From: an uncultured Eubacteriales bacterium
GTDB taxonomy: Bacteria; Bacillota; Clostridia; Christensenellales; Aristaeellaceae
Direction of reading: 5' to 3'
NCBI GenBank assembly: GCA_900315675.1
Contig: OMZY01000012.1
Location: 25,680 to 89,679, forward strand
Length of the DNA stretch: 64,000 nucleotides
Shown here piece by piece: positions 23,636-30,061 of this stretch (positions are counted from its first letter, which is position 1; each line of letters begins with the position of its first letter). Below the pieces are notes generated by a model. That model was not told the origin of the DNA, ran no database searches, and was given only the letters and a program-made list of their open reading frames with translations. A program made the translations under genes and the position numbers.

Positions 23636-24950
23636 TGCCGGCTTCCTCCTCCGCATAGGTATGGTCGTGATAGTAATCCAGGAGTGCGGCGGACTCGGCG
23701 TCATAGTATTCGAGCATGACGACGGTGCCGGTCAGATAGGAGATGTCCGCCTGGTAAACGGCTCCGTCAGTCAGGGTCACCCGGATTTCCGCACACCAGG
23801 TATACTGGTTGATCCGGGATTCCCGCCAGGGCTGCACCTGCGCGATTTCAACAGCAGGATCAGTGCACAGGGAGGCAATGGTTTCCCTGGCAATTTCAGA
23901 CCAGCGGGGATCCCAGGGGTCCATCCGGATGTCTGTGTGCTGCTCCGGCGACTGGAGAACCCGGGGATCGGGGTCGGTCCGGGCCTGAATCAGCTTCCCG
24001 GAAGAAAGTTCGATTTCGCCCAGCCAGCTGTGTGAAGAAAAGGATCCGGCGTCTTCAAAACAGGCGGAATAAACCGTCCGCGAATCACCCCAGTAATTAT
24101 CGCTTTCTCCGGAATAGTCGGAATTCAGCATATGAACCGCGGAGGCGGGCATTCCCATCCGCCTGCTGAGTTCCTGGCGAAGCAGGGTTTCATATTTGCT
24201 GATTTCTGTCGGCTGGATTGCGGGTTCCGGGTTCTCCAGAGCGTAAATCTGCAGCAGCTCCTCATCCGTAAGCCGGCGCGCGGGAAGAAAACTGAAATAC
24301 TCCGGGCCGCTGAAAGACTCCGGATCGTCTGCCAGCCAGACGCGGCCGATGCCGTCGTCCTCCACTGACGGGGTGAACGGGGTTTCCGGTCGCAGACCTG
24401 CACGGTTGAATTGTTCTCCGAGGGAGAAAAACCGCTCCTGTTCATCGCCTTTCCAGTCCCGGGTTTCCGTGATGGCTCCGCCCCGCATGCAGTTGCGCCA
24501 GTTCAGCAGATCCGGATCGAACCGGATCCCGGCTTCCAGGAATGCGCCGGCAACCTGCAGCAGTTCACTGTCCGTCATTTCCCGGCAGGGCAGGATCAGG
24601 TACCAGTCTTCTCCCTCATACTGATCCCGGGGAAGCTGAATCAGGGATACGGTTACCCCCTCCATTTTATTCAGGACGCTGCTGTCCGGCTTTTCGCCGT
24701 CTTCCGCGCGGCGCCGGATATCGGCAAACCGAAGCTTTTCGGAGGCGGACATTTCAGGAAGCATGTAGGGCAGGTGAGGGCTATAGGGTTCGTAATACGG
24801 ATCCAGATCCTCAAATGAATACTCGTTTTTTCCCGGCACAGGGTCCGGCATGGGCGGTGTGGTGGGCAGGATCTCAACCGCACTTTCCGCGGCCGCGGCC
24901 AACGGAAGCAGGATTGCGCACAGGGCGGCAATCAGTCGTTTTCCGGTCAT
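23628..24950 (-). CDS. Secreted protein of unknown function in two-component operon
   Basis: 440 aa with signal peptide (MTGKRLIAALCAILLPLAAAAESA). The chain includes two similar segments, LPCREMTDSELLQVAGAFL and LPARRLTDEELLQIYALENPEP, an internal repeat suggesting two related domains, then a C-terminal part (GEIELSSGKLIQ ... RVTLTDGAVYQADISYLTG) resembling PepSY-like exported modules. ATG 24950 has AAGGAG 9 nt upstream; ATG 24959 touches the ribosome site and is rejected. Downstream of, and probably co-transcribed with, the response regulator and histidine kinase genes. Confidence 0.6.
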   Translation of the reverse strand: MTGKRLIAALCAILLPLAAAAESAVEILPTTPPMPDPVPGKNEYSFEDLDPYYEPYSPHLPYMLPEMSASEKLRFADIRRRAEDGEKPDSSVLNKMEGVTVSLIQLPRDQYEGEDWYLILPCREMTDSELLQVAGAFLEAGIRFDPDLLNWRNCMRGGAITETRDWKGDEQERFFSLGEQFNRAGLRPETPFTPSVEDDGIGRVWLADDPESFSGPEYFSFLPARRLTDEELLQIYALENPEPAIQPTEISKYETLLRQELSRRMGMPASAVHMLNSDYSGESDNYWGDSRTVYSACFEDAGSFSSHSWLGEIELSSGKLIQARTDPDPRVLQSPEQHTDIRMDPWDPRWSEIARETIASLCTDPAVEIAQVQPWRESRINQYTWCAEIRVTLTDGAVYQADISYLTGTVVMLEYYDAESAALLDYYHDHTYAEEEAGNE

Positions 24951-24996
24951 CCTGATCATCTCCTTTTTATCGGTATTGCTTTCAGGGACGTCCCCA

Positions 24997-26370
24997 TCAT
25001 GCCACGGGGGATGTAAAGGAGTCATCAACAGCCGGTAAAGATGTTGTAAAGGTAATCCGGGTGCCTTTCCCGGGCGCGGAATCGAAGGACAGGGTTCCCT
25101 TGTGGAGCTCCGCAATGCGCCTGCACAGGCTCAGCCCGAGGCCGGCGCCCCCGTGCCGGCGTGTCCGGGCTTTATCCGCTTTCCAGAAAGGCTCGCAGAT
25201 ATGCTTCAGGACTTCCTCCGACATACCGGGACCCTGATCCTCCACGGTGAATCCGCCCGGAACAGCGGTCAGGGTAACCGTCATTCCGGATTCGGACACA
25301 TGAAGGGCATTGGCGGTCAGATTGTCACACAGAAGAGAAAGCAGTTCGCGGTCTCCGGTGATGAGGCTGTCTGTGCCCCGGACCTCGATGGCAATGCCGG
25401 CCGCCTGCTCCCGCAGCCGGTCAGCGGTATCGTGAAGCAGACCGGAAACGGAAACGGGTTCGGTTTCCAGCTCCTCGTGCCGCAGGACGGTCAGTTTCAT
25501 CAGCTGCTGATCCATATCGGACAGCCGGCGGATTTCCCGGGCCATGCTGTCGGTGATCCGGATCCGCTCTTCTGCGGACAGATCATGCTGCAGCAGGCGG
25601 GCGTTACCCAGCAGGGAAGTCAGCGGGGTGCGCATTTCGTGCGCCAGGGCGTCCAGAAGCGTCTGCCGGGCTTCACTTTCCTCCCGCAGCTGGTTTTCCC
25701 GGTCCGCTACAGCGGTCTGCATTTCAGAAAACGCCCGGGCAAGCGTGCCGATCTCATCCCGTCCGTTTGTAGGCAGCGGAACGTTCTTTCCCGTGTGCTC
25801 CGTTATGGCGCGGGCAGCCTCGGTCAGCCGGGAGACCGGACGGATCACGACGCCTGCAAGAATCAGCGTCAGCAGCGTCAGCAGGGCAGACGCGATAACA
25901 GCGGACAGATAGGCAAAGGTCCGGTACTGGTCCTTCAGCCGGTACAGGTCGCTGATATCCCGGAGCAGGATCATGGTCATGCGGGGGGAGACAGACTCCG
26001 CGACCGCATAGTATTCCGGAGAACGGCTGTCGTCCAGCATGGCGGTGCGCTGGCCGGTCAGAAGCGCCTCATAACCCGGACCCGGGAACTTCGCTCCGGC
26101 GATTGGTTTGCCGTTCCAGCAAAAAATCAGTTCGATGCCCTGGCTCAGGTAATACGTACGCAGTTCTGCGGCACGGCTGACGGCAGTCGAATAGACCAGG
26201 GATTTCATTTTATCCTGGACTTCCCGGAAAACAATACTTTCTGTCAGCTGAATCCGCTCCTTTTCCTGCCGCAGAAAAAGGCTGAAACCGTGACTGCTCA
26301 TGAACCAGGCCATGAAGAAGAAAATGGGCACTGTCACAGCCAGGATCAGCAGGGAAAGCTTTTTCCTCAT
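24997..26370 (-). CDS. Membrane sensor histidine kinase
   Basis: 457 aa. A first membrane helix (about 5-22), an extracytoplasmic sensor domain (about 30-150), a second helix (about 153-175), a HAMP linker (VVIRPVSRLTEAARAI ... DEIGTLARAFSEM), the phosphoacceptor ALAHEMRTPLTSL (His244), and the ATP-binding domain with DNLTANALH (N box), VEDQGPGMS (G1) and GGAGLGLSLCRRI (G2). Standard orthodox kinase. It overlaps the response regulator gene by 4 nt (26367-26370), so kinase and regulator are a cognate pair. The stimulus is unknown. Confidence 0.92.
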   Translation of the reverse strand: MRKKLSLLILAVTVPIFFFMAWFMSSHGFSLFLRQEKERIQLTESIVFREVQDKMKSLVYSTAVSRAAELRTYYLSQGIELIFCWNGKPIAGAKFPGPGYEALLTGQRTAMLDDSRSPEYYAVAESVSPRMTMILLRDISDLYRLKDQYRTFAYLSAVIASALLTLLTLILAGVVIRPVSRLTEAARAITEHTGKNVPLPTNGRDEIGTLARAFSEMQTAVADRENQLREESEARQTLLDALAHEMRTPLTSLLGNARLLQHDLSAEERIRITDSMAREIRRLSDMDQQLMKLTVLRHEELETEPVSVSGLLHDTADRLREQAAGIAIEVRGTDSLITGDRELLSLLCDNLTANALHVSESGMTVTLTAVPGGFTVEDQGPGMSEEVLKHICEPFWKADKARTRRHGGAGLGLSLCRRIAELHKGTLSFDSAPGKGTRITFTTSLPAVDDSFTSPVA

Positions 26371-27026
26371 AGCCTGTCTGCCCCTCCGGCCCAGCGGTAA
26401 CCGTATTTGAAGACGGTTTCAATGGTTCGGGCGCCCAGCTTGGCCCGCAGGTGCTGCACATGTACATCCACAGTGCGTGTTTCGCCGATGAAATCCCAGC
26501 CCCATACGGCGGAAAGGATCTTATCCCGGCTGAGGGCGGCGCCTGCGTTGTCGGTCAGCAGCGCCAGCAGGTCGAACTCAGTTGTGGTCATGGTGACCGG
26601 TTTGCCGTTCAGTGTGACCGTCCGGGCTTCATGATCGATTACCAGGCCGCCCTCTGTATAGATTTTCGGCTGCGTCCGCCGCAGAATCACGTCAATCCGG
26701 GCCAGAAGCTCTTCCGGCTCAAAAGGTTTGAGAATATAATCCTCCGCTCCCATGCGCAGACCGGTTACCCGATCCTCCACCGCGGTCCGGGCAGTCAGGA
26801 AGAGCACGGGAATGCCGGACAGAATCAGGTCCCTGGCCAGGGAGAAACCGTCTTCACCGGGCATCATAATATCCACCAGCGCCAGGTCCGGAGATTCCCG
26901 GGCTATTTTCAGCCGCGCCTGCGCGGCGTCATGTGCCTCAATGCCGTTATGCCCCGCAAGCTTCAGAACCATCCGCAGCATATCGCGGATGGCCGGTTCA
27001 TCATCCACAAACAGAATCGTTGCCAT
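26367..27026 (-). CDS. OmpR/PhoB-type response regulator
   Basis: 219 aa. Receiver domain with VDDEPAIRD, phosphoacceptor Asp52 in LVDIMMPGEDG, Thr in FLTARTA and Lys in ILKPFEPEELL; winged-helix DNA-binding domain from about 125 with TEFDLLALLTDN, LSRDKILSAVWGW, RTVDVHVQHLRAKLG and FKYGYRW. OmpR-type regulators usually bind tandem half-sites about 11 bp apart; exactly such direct repeats (GATGTAA at 27071 and 27082) lie 45 bp upstream of this gene, suggesting control of itself and of the divergent small-peptide transcript. Confidence 0.93.
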   Translation of the reverse strand: MATILFVDDEPAIRDMLRMVLKLAGHNGIEAHDAAQARLKIARESPDLALVDIMMPGEDGFSLARDLILSGIPVLFLTARTAVEDRVTGLRMGAEDYILKPFEPEELLARIDVILRRTQPKIYTEGGLVIDHEARTVTLNGKPVTMTTTEFDLLALLTDNAGAALSRDKILSAVWGWDFIGETRTVDVHVQHLRAKLGARTIETVFKYGYRWAGGADRL

Positions 27027-27070
27027 TCTATATCACCCGGTTACAAGTATATCATAGGGACACCCCGAAA

Positions 27071-27088
27071 GATGTAACGATGATGTAA
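27071..27088. promoter_or_regulatory. Candidate response-regulator box (11-bp direct repeats)
   Basis: GATGTAA at 27071-27077 and 27082-27088, an 11-bp period typical of OmpR/PhoB-type sites. It sits between the response regulator gene and the divergent TTGACA promoter at 27116. Confidence 0.5.
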
Positions 27089-27115
27089 AATGTATGACTT
27101 CTGCGCAAAAAACGC

Positions 27116-27144
27116 TTGACACGGCCTGCGTATCGTTGTATAGT
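27116..27144 (+). promoter_or_regulatory. Promoter of small-peptide/structured RNA locus
   Basis: TTGACA, 17 nt, TATAGT; predicted start near 27151. Confidence 0.7.
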
Positions 27145-27164
27145 CTGTGCAATCTTTCAGGAAA

Positions 27165-27269
27165 GGAGCTCTTCCAATGAGGAACGTAAGGATCAGTAAG
27201 TACCTGTTGACTATTCGTGAGACTAAGTTCATACCCCTCGGATCTGTGTCCGCCAGGCTGAAGAGCTCC
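27165..27269 (+). ncRNA. Structured leader: long-range helix occluding the ribosome site of a 33-codon ORF
   Basis: GGAGCTCTTC (27165-27174, including part of the ribosome site) is exactly complementary to GAAGAGCTCC (27260-27269) near the 3' end of the short ORF, a perfect 10-bp helix. An inner GAGG/CCTC pairing is also possible. The transcript is bounded by a TTGACA promoter and a terminator at 27303-27335, about 185 nt. It could be a small RNA, a self-regulated peptide mRNA or both; it matches no RNA family I recognise. Confidence 0.5.
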
Positions 27270-27278
27270 GGAGTATAA
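27177..27278 (+). CDS. Very small basic peptide (33 aa)
   Basis: Starts at ATG 27177, 8 nt after AAAGGAG, and reads MRNVRISKYLLTIRETKFI then PLGSVSARLKSSGV to TAA. It has eight Lys/Arg residues, a short amphipathic middle and no signal peptide or Cys. It has its own promoter and terminator, which argues that the short transcript is deliberate, but coding is not proven. It might be a leader peptide, an effector controlled by the divergent response regulator, or a fortuitous ORF inside a small RNA. Confidence 0.4.
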   Translation: MRNVRISKYLLTIRETKFIPLGSVSARLKSSGV

Positions 27279-27302
27279 TTCCAGGCCCTGCTCAGTTTAT
27301 AC

Positions 27303-27335
27303 GGCCGCTTGTCCGAATGGGTAAGCGGCCTTTTT
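27303..27335 (+). terminator. Terminator of small-peptide transcript
   Basis: GGCCGCTT/AAGCGGCC 8-bp stem, 12-nt loop, TTTTT tail. Confidence 0.8.
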
Positions 27336-27413
27336 GTATCCTTTGTTCTTCCGGAAACCGGGAAAGACCGGGCAGAACCTGGCAAAAAACAATGTGTATC
27401 AGGAAAGGAACGG

Positions 27414-27524
27414 ATGATGATGAGAATGATTACAGCGGGACGGACCCGGCTGCTGCTGAGAAACAATAAAGCGGTGAGGCGTTTCGGGACGGTGCTGACC
27501 GATAACAGGAAGAATATAACCTGA
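27414..27524 (+). CDS. Very small basic peptide (36 aa)
   Basis: Starts with three Met codons after AGGAAAGGA (6 nt spacing) and reads MMMRMITAGRTRLLLRNN then KAVRRFGTVLTDNRKNIT. It is strongly basic (nine Arg/Lys). It follows the 27303-27335 terminator and precedes the 103-aa gene at 27702. Coding is plausible from the ribosome site only; no family is recognised. Confidence 0.35.
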   Translation: MMMRMITAGRTRLLLRNNKAVRRFGTVLTDNRKNIT

Positions 27525-27701
27525 CGGATAAGATTATCAGCCTGTCTTCAGTGAAACAAAACTGCCGCACCGGCAGAATAACAGCCTGAATCAACGAAGC
27601 CGGACGGAAACCGGCAAATCGGACGGTGTGTTTCGTGTACCAAAAAAACGGATAACAAAACCCGCGCAGCAGCGGGCAGGAAAGAAAAGAGGTCATTGAT
27701 T

Positions 27702-28013
27702 ATGTGTCACTGGAAAAATATCGGCCCTGAATGGAAAACGGAGGACGTTTTCCAGGTTCGGGAAATACTCAGGGGAGAACATATCCCCTTCAAAATGCCT
27801 TTTTCGGACATCTTTTTTGTAAATGAGTTTCACAGGCCTGCGGAGGACAAAAGATGGAATGTGATGGTCCGGGAAAAGGACTGGGAAAAGGCAGTCCGCA
27901 TGCTGATCCGGGAAAACCTGATCCGCGGGGCGGAACTTGAAATCTGCGCTGTCGAAATGGTTCCGGAACCTGAACGGACTGTTCTGTCCGGCGTCCCTGT
28001 CCCCTCCCGCTGA
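27702..28013 (+). CDS. Small cytoplasmic protein with DUF2007-like fold
   Basis: 103 aa. MCHWKNIGPEWKTEDVFQV then REILRGEHIPFKM, followed by FFVNEF and RWNVMVREKDWEKAVRMLI, gives an alpha-beta pattern resembling the DUF2007 module also seen in the zinc-ribbon protein at 4871. ATG 27702 is preferred, 9 nt after AGAAAAGAGG; an in-frame TTG at 27696 is too close to it. The stop lies inside a GTCCCCTCC/GGAGGGGAC hairpin. Function unknown. Confidence 0.6.
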   Translation: MCHWKNIGPEWKTEDVFQVREILRGEHIPFKMPFSDIFFVNEFHRPAEDKRWNVMVREKDWEKAVRMLIRENLIRGAELEICAVEMVPEPERTVLSGVPVPSR

Positions 28014-28023
28014 AGGAGGGGAC
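27999..28023 (+). terminator. Hairpin overlapping the end of the 103-aa gene
   Basis: 9-bp stem GTCCCCTCC/GGAGGGGAC around the stop codon, without a T tract; may protect the mRNA end or assist the following terminator. Confidence 0.4.
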
Positions 28024-28032
28024 GCTAATGGT

Positions 28033-28066
28033 AAAAACCGTTTTAGTACAGACAAAAACGGTTTTG
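28033..28066 (+). terminator. Rho-independent terminator
   Basis: 11-bp stem AAAACCGTTTT/AAAACGGTTTT with a 10-nt loop; A-rich 5' side and T-rich 3' side. Confidence 0.65.
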
Positions 28067-28071
28067 ATCTT

Positions 28072-28099
28072 TTGTTTGCAGTATGCCCTGTGTTACAAT
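28072..28099 (+). promoter_or_regulatory. Promoter of diguanylate cyclase gene
   Basis: TTGTTT, 16 nt, TACAAT with extended TGT. Confidence 0.55.
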
Positions 28100-28158
28100 A
28101 ACCCAATAAGGACGGGACAGGTATCCTGCGCCGGAAAACCGGGAAAGGAGGACGCGGA

Positions 28159-29256
28159 ATGGAGAATTCGCTGGCGATCGAATTGCTGAATAAGCATTTC
28201 ATATCAATCCTGCTGGTCATCGGTTTCTCCATGAAGCTGTGGAGTCAGCGGCGCGCCGGGGACCGCCATCTGTGGTGGTACTGGCTTACTGTTTTCAGCA
28301 CGATGGTTCTCATCGTGGCGGACAGCTTTGAGCTCTGGGCCCAGGGCGATCCTTCCCGGCGTTTCTTCAGGATGTTCTTTTCTGTGGTCGGTTATATCAT
28401 GCGGCCGGCAGCGGCAATGAGCATTGCCATGATCGTTTATCCGGAGAACCGCAAACCCCGCCTGATCTGGATTCCGTTTGTCCTGAACGCGCTGGTCTAT
28501 TGTACGGCGTTCTTTTCCCCCGTTGCGTTCTTCTTCAGGCAATCGGATTACACTTTTGTCCGGGGCCCCCTGGGATATATGGTGTTCAGCGTATGCTTTT
28601 TCTATATTGTTTTCGCGGTGCTGACAACCTGGAATCGCTTCAGGCATGAGGATCACAGCGGGGACCGGTTTGTGCTGTACTTCTGTGCCCTGGCCTGCCT
28701 TGCCGCGGCCCTGATTGACTGGCAGACCGAAGGGGCGAATATCAATCCGACCATTATGATCAGCGGTATTTTCCTGTACATGTTCCTCCGGTTTTATGAT
28801 ACGGACCGGGATCCGCTGACAGGCCTGAGAAACCGTATGAGCTTTTACGCGGACTGCAAGCGGTACGGCCAGCTGATCAATGCGGTGGCTTCCGTGGACA
28901 TGAACGGACTGAAGGAACTGAACGATACCAAAGGACATGAAGCGGGAGACAAAGCCCTGCAGGCTATTGCGGACAGCCTGAAGGATGTGGCCGGAAGACG
29001 GATTATGGTATACCGGATCGGCGGGGATGAATTCATCATCCTGTTCATCCGCCAGGACCAGATTGTGGTCAGCGACGTGATGCACCGCGTCAAGAAGATG
29101 ATTGCGGACAGCGGTTATTCTGTTTCTGCGGGATACACGATGCGGGGCGGACGGGATGAGGAAATCACCGAAATGCTTCGCGTATCGGACGAACGCATGT
29201 ACGCGGACAAGGCGGAATATTACCGGAGGATCGGCCGGGACCGGCGGATCCGGTAA
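28159..29256 (+). CDS. Membrane-bound diguanylate cyclase (GGDEF)
   Basis: 365 aa. About six N-terminal membrane helices (residues 13-210) form a sensor region of unknown ligand, followed by a GGDEF domain: DPLTGLRNRMSFYADC, SVDMNGLKELNDTKGHEAGDKAL and the active site YRIGGDEFIILF (GGDEF at 288-292). The intact motif predicts synthesis of cyclic di-GMP from GTP. No RxxD inhibitory site is seen just upstream of the motif. AAAGGAGG precedes the ATG. With the EAL proteins at 51491 and 53784 it forms part of the cyclic-di-GMP network of the organism. Confidence 0.9.
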   Translation: MENSLAIELLNKHFISILLVIGFSMKLWSQRRAGDRHLWWYWLTVFSTMVLIVADSFELWAQGDPSRRFFRMFFSVVGYIMRPAAAMSIAMIVYPENRKPRLIWIPFVLNALVYCTAFFSPVAFFFRQSDYTFVRGPLGYMVFSVCFFYIVFAVLTTWNRFRHEDHSGDRFVLYFCALACLAAALIDWQTEGANINPTIMISGIFLYMFLRFYDTDRDPLTGLRNRMSFYADCKRYGQLINAVASVDMNGLKELNDTKGHEAGDKALQAIADSLKDVAGRRIMVYRIGGDEFIILFIRQDQIVVSDVMHRVKKMIADSGYSVSAGYTMRGGRDEEITEMLRVSDERMYADKAEYYRRIGRDRRIR

Positions 29257-29270
29257 AACCAGAGAGCATA

Positions 29271-29303
29271 AAGAAGGATGGACCGAAGGGCCCATCCTTT
29301 TTC
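29271..29303 (+). terminator. Terminator after diguanylate cyclase gene
   Basis: AAGGATGG/CCATCCTT stem followed by TTTTC. Confidence 0.75.
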
Positions 29304-29311
29304 TGACCGGG

Positions 29312-29755
29312 TCAGTATTTTTTTCTGAGATGGCTGAAAACCGCGATGCCGAGAATGATCTGGATCAGCAGGATCGCGCCCAGCACCAGGATGGTAAGCC
29401 GGCTGTCCCGGATCACCCCGGCGGCGTCCAGCACGGCGAGAATCATCATCGTGACTGAAATGATTCCCAGACCGGTGGAGTAAGCGATCCGGCCGGACTG
29501 ATCCCTCAGTTTCCGGTTCAGTTCGTCATTGACTCCGATTTCCTTGTTTTCCAGGATTTCCCGGTATTGCTCCGACCGGTCGGGCGCGGACCAGCGGAAG
29601 AAGCGGATCACTATGCCGATACCCAGGCAAAGGCCGGCTCCCGCGACGCCCCAGAAAATGCCGTCAAAAGCGGTTTCCGTAAGGAGCGCTGCCGCAAGGG
29701 CGGCGGCTCCCGCCAGCGTCAGGATGACGCCGGTAATCAGTTCACTTTTCTTCAT
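29312..29755 (-). CDS. Membrane protein paired with XRE regulator
   Basis: 147 aa with four hydrophobic segments (about 6-26, 29-46, 88-106, 113-133) and a central charged loop (SEQYREILENKEIGVNDEL). No known family is claimed. It overlaps the upstream XRE gene by 14 nt and is thus co-translated with it, mirroring the XRE/membrane pair at 8782-9442, although the two membrane proteins are not obviously homologous. Role unknown. Confidence 0.65.
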   Translation of the reverse strand: MKKSELITGVILTLAGAAALAAALLTETAFDGIFWGVAGAGLCLGIGIVIRFFRWSAPDRSEQYREILENKEIGVNDELNRKLRDQSGRIAYSTGLGIISVTMMILAVLDAAGVIRDSRLTILVLGAILLIQIILGIAVFSHLRKKY

Positions 29756-29957
29756 GGTTGTTTCCTCCGTTCCTGATAAAAATCTCCTCGATTGTTTTCC
29801 CGAAGAAATCCGCAATGTCAAACGCCAGATCCAGGGATGGGTTGTACCGTCCCGTCTCGATGGAACTGACGGTCTGCCGGGATACGCGGATGGCCTTTGC
29901 AAAATCCTCCTGGCTGAGTCCGCGCTCTTTTCGCAGTTGTTCCACTCTGTTTTCCAC
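29742..29957 (-). CDS. XRE-family helix-turn-helix regulator
   Basis: 71 aa, one Cro/C1 domain: ENRVEQLRKERGLSQEDFAKAIRVSRQTVSSIETGRYNPSL and the typical end FFGKTIEEIF. The start is GTG 29957 with AAGGAG upstream. A perfect inverted repeat TGTAAAGG-2-CCTTTACA (29981-29998) lies between promoter and gene, with a half-site at 30038-30045, a good candidate for autoregulation. It controls, most likely, itself and the overlapping membrane protein gene. Confidence 0.85.
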   Translation of the reverse strand: MENRVEQLRKERGLSQEDFAKAIRVSRQTVSSIETGRYNPSLDLAFDIADFFGKTIEEIFIRNGGNNHEEK

Positions 29958-29980
29958 TGATTGTTCACTCCTTTCAGGAA

Positions 29981-29998
29981 TGTAAAGGTTCCTTTACA
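29981..29998. promoter_or_regulatory. Candidate operator of XRE regulator
   Basis: Inverted repeat TGTAAAGG TT CCTTTACA downstream of the -10; an identical half CCTTTACA lies at 30038-30045 upstream of the -35. Confidence 0.55.
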
Positions 29999-30002
29999 AA
30001 AA

Positions 30003-30038
30003 GAAGCTTAACACACTCTTTGGAGTATGTCAAGCTTC
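30003..30038 (-). terminator. MATE gene terminator containing the XRE promoter
   Basis: On the minus strand GAAGCTTGACA pairs with TGTTAAGCTTC (11 bp with one G-U) and is followed by TTTTTG, a terminator for the MATE gene ending at 30062. The left arm contains TTGACA and, 17 nt later, the right arm contains TAAGCT with extended TGT, forming the promoter of the XRE gene. Confidence 0.6.
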
Positions 30039-30061
30039 CTTTACATTTTTTGTTGTTTTTT

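Noticed and set aside
27165-27290. Resemblance to the ZTP (pfl) riboswitch because of CGTGA...ACT and CCGCC...GGC segments
   Set aside because: The required GGCG/CGCC pairings and spacing are absent, and no purine or folate gene follows.
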